Assembly: GCA_025024175.1 (NCBI GenBank)
Contig: QCXZ01000137.1
Coordinates: 16,244,001-16,308,000 of the forward strand
Direction: 5' to 3'
DNA length: 64,000 bases
Origin: Rhyzopertha dominica
Lineage: Eukaryota > Arthropoda > Insecta > Coleoptera > Bostrichidae
The notes beneath the pieces are model-generated. The model saw only the letters and a program-made list of their open reading frames with translations. It ran no database searches and had not been told where the DNA came from. The position numbers and the translations under genes are program-made. Positions 1 to 12,690 of the stretch are shown here, one piece after another. The first letter of the stretch is position 1. Each line of letters opens with the position of its first letter.

Positions 1-157
1 TATTTACAAAAATTAACTTTATTTTGCAAAATATCATAATTTGCACATTCACTATGCCATTTTTAAAGAGTCTAAAAAGACCTGCAATTTGACATAAGGT
101 CGTACCTAAAATAATAATGAAAATACAACCCTGGGGAGTTTTATTTGGCGGATCCTG
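1..157. repeat. Outer right arm of foldback element (partial, cut by window edge)
   Basis: This stretch matches the outer right arm of the foldback elements at 10778-11811 and 13472-14320. It runs in the same order through the direct counterpart of their inner sequence, the ctggggagtttt block and a terminal GGCGGATCCTG (the other copies read GGCGGACCCTG). Only the last part of the element lies in the window. Confidence 0.7.
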
Positions 158-1904
158 TATATTTAAAATCGTTTATGTTTAATAATTTACCGATATGGTG
201 TATCACACTTAGGTACTTCATTTCAATAATAATATAGGTTTTGTTCATGTTCATATTCAATATAAAAATCTTTTTTTCGACTACTTACGAGGTGTGGGAA
301 GAACAGCTTCAAGAAAATTTTTATCAGTTTGAAAATAATAGTAATCGTAAAATAAAAAAACACTTAATGCATACAAATGAGTAGTTTATATCATAATGGA
401 CACTGAAATAAGGTATGTCATGTGCATGTTTTTGTATACCTGCACGTGTAGCCGAGTGTACTTTGAGAGTTTCAGTATTTATGTAAGTCAGCATAAGCAG
501 TGACATAGGTACATTTTCAATGTCCTTCTTCATCTTTAATTACCTACTAAAAACTGAGGTTTTAACGAGTGTTTGAGTAATTCAATACAAAATTAAATAT
601 TTCAAGGTTATTGTCTTTGAACATCCATCGAAAACTTTGGCTGCTATAAATGTGTTTACATTGTGCTATTAAATTGTACTCGGGACTTATACATTTTGAC
701 TGTGAAAAATAACTTAAAAGGTGTTATTTAATTGCTTACTAATTGCAAAAGTGCAAATTAAGCAATTACTGCGTCTGCTGTATTTTTATCTCTTAAATAT
801 TAAATGTACGACATTTTTATAGATTGCTATGAACATACGGTAACTGAACTTTGTATTGCTGCTCAACATGATGTGTAGTTGCAGTACCTAGAATTGAATA
901 AAGAGCGTATAATTTTGCTGAAGGCTGAAGAAAAGAAATTTTGCAAGACATCCTGGGAGACTGCCAATATGCTCGAATATAACTAATTGTGCATCAAAAT
1001 ATCAGTTTCAGTTCTTACATTGGCAGCAAAAAGGTTTGCGTTATGCGGAATTGAAATTTACCTTGAAAATGGCCGATAAAATTGCTCGGTTATTATTTGA
1101 ACGTTTTTGTTATTATTGGCACAAATCATCGAATTCAATTGTCGAGTGAGAGTGTTAGTTCAACGAGGCAAAAGTAAAACATAACGAGTTAAAATCAGCA
1201 GATTTTGTTTCCATGCTTCTTTATTGTTATGGCACCCTTTTCTGAAACAACTTTATATACTTTTTATTGCCCATCTTTATGCTGGAATTGTAAAATAACC
1301 TAAAATATAATTTCTGGTTTATATTACACGAATAACTCCCTTACCGAATGGTTATCATATCTTGAGGATCTTCTTGCAGTCCTAGAACTTTGACATAAAA
1401 GTAGTTTTTGGGATACAATTTAACGAAAACAGCAATTTACGAAAGAAATCCTGGTTGATTTTTTTTGGCAATACTATCGCTTTATGACATTTAATATCTT
1501 AGTTAACCGTCCTGAAATTGAGAAACTTACACAAAAAATTACTTATTTTAATGAGTCCTGCCTGTCATAGGTCTTGTTATCATATGCATTTTATATGCAC
1601 ATAATCGAAGAAATTTATTTATTATTTAAATGCAACTTGCGCCCATACCTTGGAAACGAGAGCTGACACGGAGGTGAAAAAATTCCAGAAAATGCATTTT
1701 AATTACCCATGCGTAATTTCAGAAAAATCGGCCGAACAGAACCTGAAATATCCTGCTGGTTCTATACTTTGTAGCGACGCTGTATAAATCCTTCATATTT
1801 CTCGTTACAAAACCCAATTCCTCGATTACCTTATTAGCTGTACGTTATGATAATTAAAAGTTAACTGAATATTAAAATTGATATCCCAATTTTTTATTAC
1901 ACAT
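158..1904. other. AT-rich stretch, nothing recognised
   Basis: I see no open reading frame with recognisable family motifs and no clear repeat structure. A 69-codon frame on the - strand (324-533) has no features of a real gene. Confidence 0.5.
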
Positions 1905-2152
1905 TTACGGTAGAATTTTAGCACAGTAGCTATAGTTTGCAATAATTGGATTTGGTTTGAAGGCAATCGAATCAGCTGAACCTTCTCGCAGTCCTTGTAA
2001 CCGGTTATACAACGAAACGTTTACAGAAAGCCATATTATCACGTTATCATTTACAATACTGCTAAATAAAAGTGGTGACAAATGATTGCCCTGAGGGATG
2101 TCTGACGTAAGAGTAATTATTTTTGATACCAAAATATTGTTCATCATCACAT
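1905..2152 (-). pseudogene. LINE reverse-transcriptase fragment (downstream half, broken by hAT)
   Basis: The - strand encodes a stretch ending in SDIPQGNHLSPLLF, which corresponds to the conserved (S)GVPQGS.L.PLLF block of Jockey/CR1/R1-type non-LTR reverse transcriptases. It is followed by VND in place of the usual IND. The upstream half of the same RT is found on the far side of the hAT element, at 3852-3934. No intact RT domain remains; this is a dead fragment. Clade assignment within the LINEs is not possible from this length. Confidence 0.6.
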
Positions 2153-2160
2153 TGTGCTTT

Positions 2161-3843
2161 CAAGGGCGGATCCAGCTTTCAAATCAGGGGGGGGTCACCT
2201 AGTCAGGAGAGGCTACAAATTTATTAAAATAATCTAATTCTAATTGAAAAAGAAATAGTATCTTATTGTTATAAGTCAAAATAATTTTAATCAAATAGCA
2301 AAATTAATTTTTCGGTTTTTTTCTTCTCGAAAAACGAATTGTGACTTTAATCCACTTCAGTCGGTATGTTTCTCTAAACGCGGAGTCCAGTTCAAAAAAT
2401 CAGAAATTCATTGAGTGCACAAATGAAACTGACAATCACGTGTTGTTTTTATCTCATTAAAAAAATGAATTCGGATTTTAGTAATGGTGAAAAAAATCAA
2501 TGGTAAAAAAATAAAATNGTCACAGGTAAGGCACTAAGAGTAGACATTAATTAATTATTAGCTGTGCTTTCGTTTTTATCAGCAAATTTACAAAAACAAG
2601 CCATCTTTTATACAAAGAAAACGATATCAAAGCACTATGTGACACACGATAGATTAAAATATAACCTCCTTTAGACTTTTTAGGATTACACCATCCAATA
2701 TGGCTTCCGACGGGCAGGCAATGCGCGCATAGGAAACCGTAGAAACTTAAAACGTACTGCTAAAGTTGGGTCATTCTTGAGCGAGTCGTTCGATTTTAAC
2801 GATTCATGCCTTGATTCGTTTGATTCGACTCACAGCTAATGAATAAATCGTTTAAACTTGAATTAGGGTTGATGCATGATGCACAAAAAACCCCTAAATC
2901 AATTAAGAACAACCTAGTTGTGCCGTTTGAGAAATGCGGAATGTAAGACTTGTTTATCTGTTTTCTACGAGAATAATGCGGTTTGCAACTGTACTCTCAA
3001 CTAATGTAATCTTTTGTGTCCCAAAGAAGTAGGAAAATCGTTTGGTTACCCCGATTATTTATGAAATTTTAAAAATTTCAATGTATTCGATTAATGGAAA
3101 AGTCAAGAAAACGGAGAAATTAGAAACAATTTAATTACCATTTTAGTTTTAGCATGTACCTAATAGACTTTAGCCATAATATACTCATCTATATTTTCTA
3201 CTCAAAAATCTACGCCAAAGTGCTTTATCTAGAAAATTAGATATTATGCGTAAATACCCATCACTGAAACAAGGGTATAATAATTATTATTAGCAAATAT
3301 CAAACCATTATAATTCTACTGTACATACTGATTTGTTAGGTATGATTTTTTTATCGTTAAAGCAATAGTAAATAAAAAAATCAAAAAGTTAACACTGCTG
3401 CAGTTACTGGTTACGCTACGCACTTGGTAATGATTCATGAACGATTTGAATTATTCGAATCTACGCGATTGAAGGAATGATTTGATTCGAATCAAAAGTC
3501 TCAGCTCTAGTGATTGACATTAGTATTAAGTATTGGGATTTCTATGACAGAGCGTTAGAAGTAGCATTGTTTTTATGTATACCCTTCCATCGACATTTCG
3601 AAAGTCACGTGTTCTAAACAGCTAAACTGTCAAAAATCCAATGCTGTCATACAATTTTCCCCCAAAATTATGTTGCCACTCGTTACTCTGGGAATAAATT
3701 GCGACGTTGTAATTTTTTATTAAAACGGATAATAGTGCTTGTTGTTGGTGGATGTAGGCACTCGCCATCATAGAAAGTACTACACCCAGCCCAGGCCCGG
3801 GGGGGGTCATGACCCCCATGACCCCCCCCTGGATCCGCCCTTG
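2161..3843. mobile_element. Non-autonomous hAT-like DNA transposon with 8-bp TSD
   Basis: The ends are CAAGGGCGGATCC and its inverse GGATCCGCCCTTG, followed inward by G-rich and C-rich runs (positions ~2186-2194 and 3799-3830). The element is flanked by a perfect 8-bp direct repeat, TGTGCTTT, at 2153-2160 and 3844-3851. An 8-bp duplication is the hallmark of the hAT superfamily. At 1683 bp it carries no transposase frame. Inside it, sequences near 2765-2840 and 3430-3512, both rich in TTCGAATCA-like words, may be the ends of a further nested MITE, but this is weak. The insertion splits a LINE RT. Confidence 0.8.
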
Positions 3844-3851
3844 TGTGCTTT

Positions 3852-3934
3852 CTTCCCTCGATGCAGCTCCATGCCTTCTCAGTAACAACTCGTAGCAGAC
3901 TGCCAAACGCCTTGGGGAAATTGGCAGTATGCAC
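3852..3934 (-). pseudogene. LINE reverse-transcriptase fragment (upstream half)
   Basis: The - strand reads NFPKAFGSLLR, a decayed form of the D(F/L)SKAFD..H..LL motif of LINE reverse transcriptases. It lies just upstream, in coding order, of the fragment at 1905-2152. Removing the hAT element and one copy of its TSD puts both motifs in the expected order and at roughly the expected distance. Confidence 0.5.
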
Positions 3935-4200
3935 TTAGATACGCTTCTCCAAGGTATCCAACAAAATCTGCGCGCATGCCAGCAGATAAAACCATGCTGG
4001 TTTTCACTATTATATTATAAAATTGGGGGAACTATCTGACTAGCTCCATTTTTTCAAAACTTTTGTTTGCCTTATCGCTACTCTTAAATATTGGGACAAT
4101 GAAGCTTTCCTTTCATAGTGATGGAAATGTTCCATACGACAACGACATTAAATAATGCAGAGAAGGGTTTAGTTGAAGTAAATTGACAGTGCTTTCGTGG

Positions 4201-4464
4201 TATAGTTATTAAAACTGACAATGAGAAAATGGCATATAAGTGAAAGAAGTGCTACAAAGGACCCTTGCTGCGAGGGGTGGGCCGTTCATGGCAGTCTAAA
4301 ACAGGCAAACACAGACGATACACAACGACCCGACAGTTCCCGGAAACATTATACAAAAGACCGCCATAAACGGCCCACGGCCCACNCCNCACAGCNTGGG
4401 TCCTTTGTAGCGCTTCTTTGACTTATAATAAGCCGTTTGCTCATTTTCAGTTTTAAGAACTATA
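4201..4464. mobile_element. Short MITE with ~75-bp terminal inverted repeats
   Basis: The left end starts TATAGTTATTAAAACTGACA and is mirrored at the right end (TTTTAAGAACTATA). The inverted similarity extends through the blocks gtgctacaaaggaccc and gggtcctttgtagcgc. The centre also contains the inverse pair gggtgggccgtt / cggcccac. Three Ns lie in the right arm. There is no coding capacity. Confidence 0.7.
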
Positions 4465-7020
4465 CAGGGCAAGCGCTTTATAGGCCCTTAGACCTGCGCA
4501 AATTAAGCTAGCACATTTCATTTTAAATTTCTTTTTTCTGTGATGACACAGCTACTTAGAGTAGTGCTGCGACAATAAAAATCTGGCACAGATACATTGT
4601 TAGAATCAGTAAAGAGAGATGACAAATGATTTGCAAAAAATAGCGATTTCCTCAAGATTGTTAGAGGACAATACTATTTGATAGTTCATTATTAGAATTT
4701 TTGGTTCTTTATTTATTCCAGAAATATATTGGGTATATTACTTTCAATAGAAAATAAATATTGCCTATACCTATTAGTCGGAGCGCAAGCTACCTCAATT
4801 CAACACCCCTTATACAACTTAAATATATACATACAAATTTTGGCGATTTTTAAGTAAAATGATCTGATAATTTCCAATTTTGAGGACGCGATTAGATCTG
4901 AAATTTCAAAAATGCTGAAAAGGCCGATTTTCCACAATTTTTGGATATTACGATTTAAACAGTTTTTTAAACATTTCAATCGTTTTTTCGGTAACGGCAG
5001 AACCTAAAGAGCTGATTTTTTTACAGGTTATACTTTGAAATGTGCAGATGACGAAGGTCTGCCCGAAACATTCAAAGTTTAAAAGGTTTTGTAAAAAAAA
5101 TAATATACGCATGGATGACATATTTAGGTAAAGGAAATTTCGCGTATCGGACAGCCATATTTATTTTTCATAATCCGTTAATACATCAGCGAGACAAATT
5201 AAAAGAATGGTTCGTATTTATTTTTAGTGAAAAAATATACACAAAATATTCCAAAGCAAAAAAGTTACGGTGAGTTAGAGTTAAAAGTTTTAAGCGCACG
5301 CTGTTTGCCATTGCGAGACTAGGTATCAGTGAAGGATACGAGGGTAACTTACCTTCCACAAATAACAAATATGTGCTAAGCGCACATCACAATACTTGGG
5401 TAATGGTACACAAATAGCTCAAAAACAGGTACTTTTCAGATTGCATTATGAAAACAGTATATTCATAAGTAGCCCTTGCACAAACAAGAGATTAAACATT
5501 TGCAGAAAGGAGTTATTGCACTATAACCCAGTTGTGGATTATTGACAAATAAAGTTGGTTAAAGTTCTTCCTATTTTATGTGCCATCCGAATTCCAACAG
5601 GCATATTTGGACTTGACGTCTTTATTTGCCAAGCTGTTTTATAAACCGCACACAGCATGTAGGCCCTTCTAAAGTGAAACGCAAATTTTTCTGTCTTCAA
5701 AGGACTTGTGGTTTTCTAGTCTGTGTTAATAAGTTTAGCCATGTGCTAACAGTTTGACTGCAATCTGTAGGGAGATACTTTAGCAAAACTGGTTCCATCC
5801 GGACTCAGGTAAACAACTAGTAATTTTACAACTTTTGTAGCCGAACATACTCTTAACAATAACAATACTTTCGCCAAAGCGGTGGTAAATTTTCTCGACA
5901 ATATCTTTCGTAACTGGGTATTATGGTTTTCAAGCAATATTATTTAATCTCATTCTGCATGTAATAATTTTCTAATATCAGCAAGTCATTGCGTTTCCGC
6001 GTTAACCAACTTTTTTTTGGAGGTTTGATAAAATTTTTAAGAAAATGTCGTTAAACTGTGGGTTTTCTTATTGTAGAGCTGCTCTAGTATTGACAGGTTT
6101 CAGTAAATAACGTTCTATGCATAATTCGTGGTCGTGGTATTTAAAATCGTTAGCAATCATGTCAATACACCTCACCAAATCCTTGAATTTTATACAACAT
6201 GTCGCTATCATTGAGTAATATCTGCCTTACAAAAGTAGCAATGATTAAAAGTTTATGATTGCCTTTTGAAACACGCGACTTATCACAAATAAAACAAAAT
6301 TGTGGGGTCTGACACCAAACGCTTGTAGTCATATCTCAAATGTCGAAATGTTTCATAATTTGTCACTGTTGGACAACACTTAAGTTTTGTGTGTAAGCTT
6401 TCTTTACTAAATGGTAGCCTTAAGTTCAAAACCATTTCGAAAATTTCAAATCCCTGCAAAATTTTTTGGGACATTAGGTAATTCAATAATTTCTTACAGA
6501 ATTTCATAAAACGATTTAACACACATCTGGATATTACACTTTGAGAAAGTTAGATCCCAATTAATAATGAATTCTCTTTGAATATAAAATTGACCTGTTA
6601 AATATTTTCTCTTTTGATAAATTGAGTCAAAGTGTCAAAAACTCGGGTGGCTTGACTTCTGTTTGCTACTCGGTATTTTATATTCTTTGCANGTTTAACA
6701 AGTACCTACAACCAACATTGTGCGTTATTTCATGCAGTTTTCATCATTATTGGGAAATTTCGGTTAAGCATGTAACTTCCTTCTTGAAGAACGTCGTAAG
6801 CTCTCTTTCTGTTTNTCTTTTAGATGATAAAAATGTTTAATTNGTTTTNGAATATATTNTTAGCGGAAGACTCTATTAAATTATGGTACGCGTGAATGCT
6901 TTCCATTCCATTTATTACTTTTNACTTCAATACTGCTAAATTTAAAATTAAGGAGCCCCGGATCAATAAATACAATTACTTTCTTTCAGTCTGCAGCTGC
7001 TGTATCCTCAGTTATCAAAT
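4465..7020. other. Intergenic or intronic AT-rich stretch
   Basis: No convincing gene is visible. Short - strand frames at 5746-5937 and 6283-6522 show no motif I recognise and could be decayed transposon sequence. If the AGPAT gene has upstream exons in the window they would lie here or further left, but I could not find the expected NHX4D or substrate-binding motifs. Confidence 0.4.
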
Positions 7021-7027
7021 AAAGGCA

Positions 7028-7280
7028 CTACAGGTTTTGCCGACCATTGCATCAAAAATAACGATTATTTGGGTCAAAACATTAGAATCTTGCACTGTGA
7101 TAGGAATGGTAAATAACTTACCTTGTAGAAGTATTTGGAAAGTAAAACGCACACCATCAAAAAAATCTAAAATATAAATACGCAAAAAGAAACGCTCAAG
7201 TCCAATACGGCTTTGATTAAACATTTGCACATGTGAGTTGAATATAGTTTTTATACTCTTTGAAAAGGGATGTCTGGCTT
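7028..7280 (+). pseudogene. Penelope-like element GIY-YIG endonuclease remnant
   Basis: One + frame reads TGFADHCIKNNDYLGQN followed by ILHCDRNGK. This aligns closely with the second copy in this window at 26735-26820 (TSFADHCIKDNHYL ... VLHCERKGK). Both correspond to the region after the GIY-YIG core (YIGQTGR..R..EH) of Penelope-like elements. The frame is interrupted by stops, and the RT portion is not recognisable here. It is a decayed fragment just upstream of the AGPAT exon. Confidence 0.6.
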
Positions 7281-7830
7281 CCAAAGCTATTTCATAAAAA
7301 GAAAGAAACAGAACAATTTTAATTGATACAAAATGTTTCTAGTGCTTTTTGATTATCATTTAAAATTACAGATCAATAAAATGTCCTTTTATCGTTGTAA
7401 TAATCTCAGAAATATTATATTCAGGTTCCTTTATTTGTCGGAAGTTTAATGTTAATATACATGTTAATTCAGCGACATTTATTATTAAGCAGATCCTCGA
7501 CATAGTTACATGTTAATTTAATTGATACACTTATTTATTCAGGTTTTCGTTTATTATTACTGGGCTGCGTGTTCTTCTAACGATTTCCTGTTACTGATTG
7601 CTAACCTGTAGGGAATAAACGTTATTGTTACAATACTCGATACCAAGTTTTTTTACTAAACAAAAGAATTTCTTCTTAGGTTACTAAAGCTATAACTAAT
7701 GTGTCGCTTGCATAGTGTAGATTTAGCTTTTGAGGACATTGCAAAGATGCAGCAACTGTCACATTTCAATATTTATTGTTGCTATTGTAATCACTGCCAT
7801 TGTTTTAATGGATATTTTTCTTTGTTTCAG

Positions 7831-7996
7831 ATCAAACTCTGGATATTTCCAGAGGGTACTCGTCATAATACAAACGAAATACACCCTTTTAAAAAGGGGG
7901 CGTTTCATCTTGCCATAGAGTCGCAGTTACCGATATTACCATTGGTGTACAGCCAGTATTATTTCTTGGATGAGAAAAACCGAAGATTTGATCACG
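7831..7996 (+). CDS. AGPAT (1-acylglycerol-3-phosphate acyltransferase), internal exon
   Basis: This exon encodes IKLWIFPEGTRHNTNEIHPF followed by KKGAFHLAIESQLPILPLVY, ending RRFDHG. The FPEGTR block (motif III, phosphate binding of the acyl acceptor) and the PI.P(V/L)VYS block (motif IV) identify the PlsC/AGPAT family. These membrane enzymes convert lysophosphatidic acid to phosphatidic acid in glycerolipid synthesis. The boundaries are a strong acceptor (tctttgtttcag at 7819-7830) and a donor (gtacgtg from 7997). The exon is 166 bp, begins in phase 0 and ends with one base of a codon, which is completed by the exon at 14469. The catalytic NHX4D motif must lie in upstream exons that I could not find and that are probably outside the window. 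The symbol is left blank because the paralogue cannot be fixed. Confidence 0.88.
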
Positions 7997-9129
7997 GTAC
8001 GTGATGTTCAATGTATATATTTAGTTGACATAGCTTAATTAAACATCTGCCGTCATTTTAATCTTCATTTGGTCTACATGCTTGTTGTAGCATTTATGTA
8101 TTTTACGTTTTTAATTCATTATGCCATAAATACGTTCTTTTATGCACACGTCGATATTTTGCGTTAAACAGCTCAATGCAGTGCAATGTTCAACAGGAAC
8201 ATTAATTTTAAATTCTAATTGTGCCGATGAATGGCAAAATTTACAAACTGTTATTACTTCACACAGTACAATGTTTGACCCCATTTTATTTCTAGTTGAA
8301 TGCATTATTGTTTGTAAAGCTTTATAAACTATGTCGATATTAAAATTTTCCTAATAGGTCTATACAAGTGATTACATTGCAATGCATAAATAAAGGCGAT
8401 TGTTTTCAGATACGAACGAAATAAGGATCAGTACTAGTTTACTGATTGCAACCTGAATTAGATATGGATTCTATTGATGATCCTAATGGTTTCCTAACGA
8501 GTTGGATTATTTACTTGATTATAATAGTTGCTCCAAAGAAACTGAATTACCTTCATAACACACGAAGAATAAAGTAAATGGTATAATAAAGTAACAAAAA
8601 TATATAAGGTTTAGGTGAAGGTTAATATATTTAATAAGGAATTAATTAATCTCGTAATAAAACGTGTATTAGCCGTTGCCAGGAAAGATATATGTTAACT
8701 TTCAAAATATTGCCTGCGACACAGTTACTTCCCAGGTCATTAAGGAGACATCTGCAGATAGCTTTTCTTACATTGTATTTTTCCATTTTGCGTTCTTAAT
8801 TGTTAATATTAAACGCAATTCCGTTTCGAAATTGCATTTAAAAGAAACGCGACTTTTCGAGTTTTATACTTGAATATCGAGCGTTTTTATCAAAATATCT
8901 GAGTATCACAGTAAATAGCCCCCAAAAAGGTCCAACTTTTATCCAAATAAACCTACTTCCTATGTTGTATTTCCGGTGGCCAGTACAGGCAAATATCTTG
9001 TATAAAAATTGTACCATCTTATATACCCTGTATGGGGTCTTAAGCTTCAAAATTGTCAAAATGGAGTTAAACATGTTAGAAGGTTTTATGAAGGTTCTTT
9101 AACCATTTAACTATGGTTTGAGATGAGTT

Positions 9130-10775
9130 TAATAACTGACGGATATTGTTACACATGGGATAAGAGAGAAAAAGATGTAGTTAAAGATACCATACCTCCA
9201 AAAGAGTAAGAAAAGGTAGAGAAGTAACAGATGGCTATAGATAGGGATATGAAAAAGGAGCATGGAATTCATGATATTTTAAGGCAAAATAATAGACAGG
9301 ATGTGAATAACAGCACGACATAATCGATAATGGAAAAAAGGAGGGACATGGACAGAAAATAAAACATGGAAAATAGCCACATGCAATATAAGAGGACTGG
9401 CAAAAAGGAAATAAGAGTTAATTGATGAATTTGATAAATCTAAAATAAAGATATTGTCATTGAGTGAAATAAAATAATAGGACAAGGGACACAGACAGTG
9501 GAGAGAGGGTACATGTTACTCTGGAAAGGAGTGAAACAGGTGCAGATAGCGGCAGCAGGAGTGACATGCTTAATATACAGGGATGTAGCATAGAGACTAC
9601 AGCATTGGAAAGGAATGTGGGATAGGCTGTTTAGAAAACAGATAAAGCTGGAAAACATGAACAAATCAATATAGTGGTAGTTTATGGACCAAATTAGGAT
9701 ACAAGTAAACAAATAAAAGATACATTTTTGGAGGTGTTGACCCTGTAACAGAAAACACCAAAGAAAAACTATATGTATTGGGGGATTTTAATGTAAGAGT
9801 TAGGAGAAAGGACTAAATGTATACAGATGTAACAGGCAAGTACGGTGAAACTACTAGAATTAATAATGGGAGAAGAATATTAGATTATTACATACAGAAT
9901 AAACTACTGGTGGCAAATATACGAGGGTAGCACGAACAAAAAAACCAAAAGTAGATTATAAACTACACACTAGAGGAGAGGAATGGCACATTATAGGAGA
10001 AAAGGAGAGCTGGAAATAACGAAAAATGCACATGAAACAATATGAATACGTAGATAAATTGCAAAATAGGGAGGTAGGTGTGACAAAATGTAAAATAGCA
10101 TAGTGGAAGTGATTAATCTGATTAGGGATAATTTTTTGAACATGGATATTAAATAGACTTCGCAAGCATTTAAACATATTGTGATGGAGGTAGCGAAGCA
10201 AGTGTGTGGAACAGTGAAACGTTATAAAAAACAAACTGCATTGTGGAATGAAGAAATAATGAGAAGTAAAGAAAAACAATACCCATTGGTTACAATGTTT
10301 GCTACAAGAATTAAATATAACATGTATAAAATATAAAGAACAGAGAGTGAGAGTTAAAGACCGAATGCTAGTGGAAAAAGAGAAATGTGGGTAGAATGTG
10401 CCAAGAGGATAGAAGATAATAGGAAAGGTAACCAAAAGCTGTTTTACAGAGTACTCAAAACAATGCAGAAAGGAAAACAGTAAAAAGTGTTAAGGACAAA
10501 AAGCAAAATATATTAACATCAGAGAAAGAAACAATGAACAGGTGGAGAGAGCATTTCCAGAGGAATCACACTTTCATGTGCGGTGACAAAGATATACGAA
10601 TGTATAAGATAATATCTTTCTGAAAACATATTATCTTATATTGTGGACGCTGAAAACATTCACCCTCGTATATACGAATTTATTCTAGAAAATAGGCTAA
10701 GAGGATTAATTGAACTACGACTATGTGAATCACAGAGTGGTATTAGAAGAGGACATAGTATATAAGTCCACATAA
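9130..10775 (+). pseudogene. Degraded LINE, 5' part: AP endonuclease and start of RT
   Basis: Broken + frames preserve endonuclease signatures: IATCNIRGLAK near 9367 (family consensus like (A)TWNVRG), LSLSEIK near 9450, and YVLGDFNVRVR near 9775 followed by GRRILDYYIQNKLLVANI near 9870. The start of the RT lies near 10730 (ESQSGIRRGHS, the QSGFR.GHS.. block). The layout fits a RTE/craniofacial-type LINE. There are many stops and frameshifts. The element is cut at 10777 by a foldback transposon and resumes at 11814. Confidence 0.75.
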
Positions 10776-10777
10776 TA

Positions 10778-11811
10778 CAGGGTCCGCCACCTAAAACTCC
10801 CCAGGCTCGTATTTTCTTTGTTTTTTTTTAGGTACAACCTTAAGTTATATGTCAAATTTTAGGTCTTTTTGAAATCTTTAAAAAAAGGATAGTGAGGGTC
10901 TAAAATTTTTTTTGCATATTGTGATATTTTGCAAATAAAGTTAATTTTTGGAAATATTTTTTAACCTTACCCTGTATAATAAATATTGCTTCTTAGTTGG
11001 ATGCCGATTTTTGTCTTCTTCAATTTGTGTCATTATCATGTATTAATAATTTTTACTCCTTCTTAGTGAAAAACAAGAAAAACTATTCACCGCCATGTTC
11101 TGTTATAGGGCCGTTCACAATTTTTTAAGTGGTAGTTTAGTGTCTTATTATGGTACAAATTATGCCTACATACCCATCGCTGCACACANTACCCCAAAAT
11201 TTTGAGTAACTTTTAAATAAATCAAGTATAAAGTTTGTTCTAAAGAGAGAGAGGCTAGAAAGCGAAACCCTGGGATAAGGCTAGTTTGGTTTTCTACATC
11301 GCCTACTAGCCTCGTCACGGGGTTTCATTTACTAGCCNCTCTCTCTTTAGAACGTACTTTGTACTTGATTTATTTAAAAGTTATTTAAATCTTTTACGTT
11401 TTGTGTGCAGCGATGGGTATGTAGGCACAATTTGTACCGTAATAAGCTAATAAACTACCAATTAAAAAATTCTGAACAACCCTATTTAAAGAACATGGCA
11501 GCGACTAGTTTTTCTTGTTTTTTGCTAAGAAGGAGTAAAAATTACGCATACATGGTAATGACACAAATCGAAGAAGACAAAAGTCGGCATTCCACTGTGA
11601 AGCAATATTTATTATACGAGGTAAGTTTAAAAAATATTTACAAAAAATAACTTTAAACACAAAATATGATAATCTGCAAAAAATTTTTTGGACACCCACC
11701 AAGCTATTTTTAAAGTGTTTAAAACGGCCTACAATTTGACATATAACTTAAGGTTGTACGTAAAAAAATACAGAAAATACGAGCTTGAGGAGTTTTAGGT
11801 GGCGGACCCTG
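10778..11811. mobile_element. Foldback (long-palindrome) DNA transposon with TA target duplication
   Basis: The element starts CAGGGTCCGCCACCTAAAAC and ends with the inverse GGCGGACCCTG. Nearly the whole 1.03 kb is one imperfect inverted repeat. The centre is at about 11300, where gagagagaggctagaaa is mirrored by tactagcc.ctctctctt. TA occurs on both sides (10776-10777 and 11812-11813). Removing the element plus one TA restores the RT frame of the LINE it interrupts (HS..VHII-YTV..QIID). Inside, both arms carry a TTAA (10961-10964, 11627-11630) framing a possibly separate inner palindrome. There is no transposase. Confidence 0.8.
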
Positions 11812-11813
11812 TA

Positions 11814-12690
11814 TACACAGTATGACAGATCATAGACAAAATGAAGAGACAATAACGAGAAACATACATGTTATTTATTGATTTAGAAAAGGCCTTTGTC
11901 AGGGTACCACGAGACTTGAGAGTTTACAGAGAAGGGGAGTAGACAAAGAAACCATAGAAGTGATGGATAGTATATATGAAGAAAATCAGATCTATTTCAA
12001 CACAAAACATGGAATCAAAGAAGAAGTATTTACAGAACTTGATAAATGTGTGGAATACTGAACTGGAAAAGTATAACATGAAAATAAATGTGAAAAAAAC
12101 TGAAGTGATGGCGATAATGAGAAACAAGTTATTATCAGTATTGGGGGAGAATGGGTAGAACAAGTAAAAAAATTTAATACTTAGGGGCGATAATAGAATA
12201 CAACAGAAGCATAGAAATATAAATTAACCAAGCCACTTAGAGTGCGGCTCAGTATTATCGTGCTACAGGCAAAAATTTATTGCCAAAAAGGAAGTTACAG
12301 TAGCAAAAAAAATCGTAGACTGTATACAGACCAGTACTAACTTTTGGATGTGAAATTTGGATTCTCACAAACAGACAAAAAAGTAAGCTACAGGAGAAGA
12401 ATTAAAATACTTAAGAAGAGTAAAAGGCATCACCACGATGGATAGGATAACAAATGACGTTATAAGAAGAGAACTAGAAGTAATTGCTATTCTGGATACA
12501 ATAGAGCTGAAGAAACTGGAGTGGTATGGCCACTTAGTTAAAATGAAGGGAGATTAACCAGTAAAACAAATATGGGAGGCATAGTAGAAAAAAGACCTGC
12601 ATAAAGTTGAGATCAGAACATTGAAAAAAGAAAAGACAGTAAATGAAGTGAAAATAATAATATTAGACTAAAAGAAATAGGCACAATTTC
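11814..12690 (+). pseudogene. Degraded LINE, 3' part: rest of RT and C-terminal domain
   Basis: The frame picks up at QIIDKMKRQ and then FIDLEKAFVRVPRDL (RT motif with the first catalytic Asp). Further on come KYNMKINVKKTEVM near 12075, VKGITTMDRITNDVIRRELE near 12420, and LEWYGHLVKM near 12515. The last two match the C-terminal ..RRV.G.TRRDRI.NE.IR... and RW.GH..RM blocks of these LINEs. The F/YADD block is not clearly preserved. Stops are frequent. Confidence 0.75.

Noticed and set aside
3622..3934. Two - strand frames over the hAT right end
   Set aside because: They read through the C-rich transposon end; only the LINE motif part beyond 3852 is meaningful.
9440..10435. - strand frames of 90 and 159 codons
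   Set aside because: They lie opposite recognisable LINE endonuclease/RT motifs on the + strand and are rich in Phe/Ser/Cys, as expected for antisense of A-rich LINE DNA.
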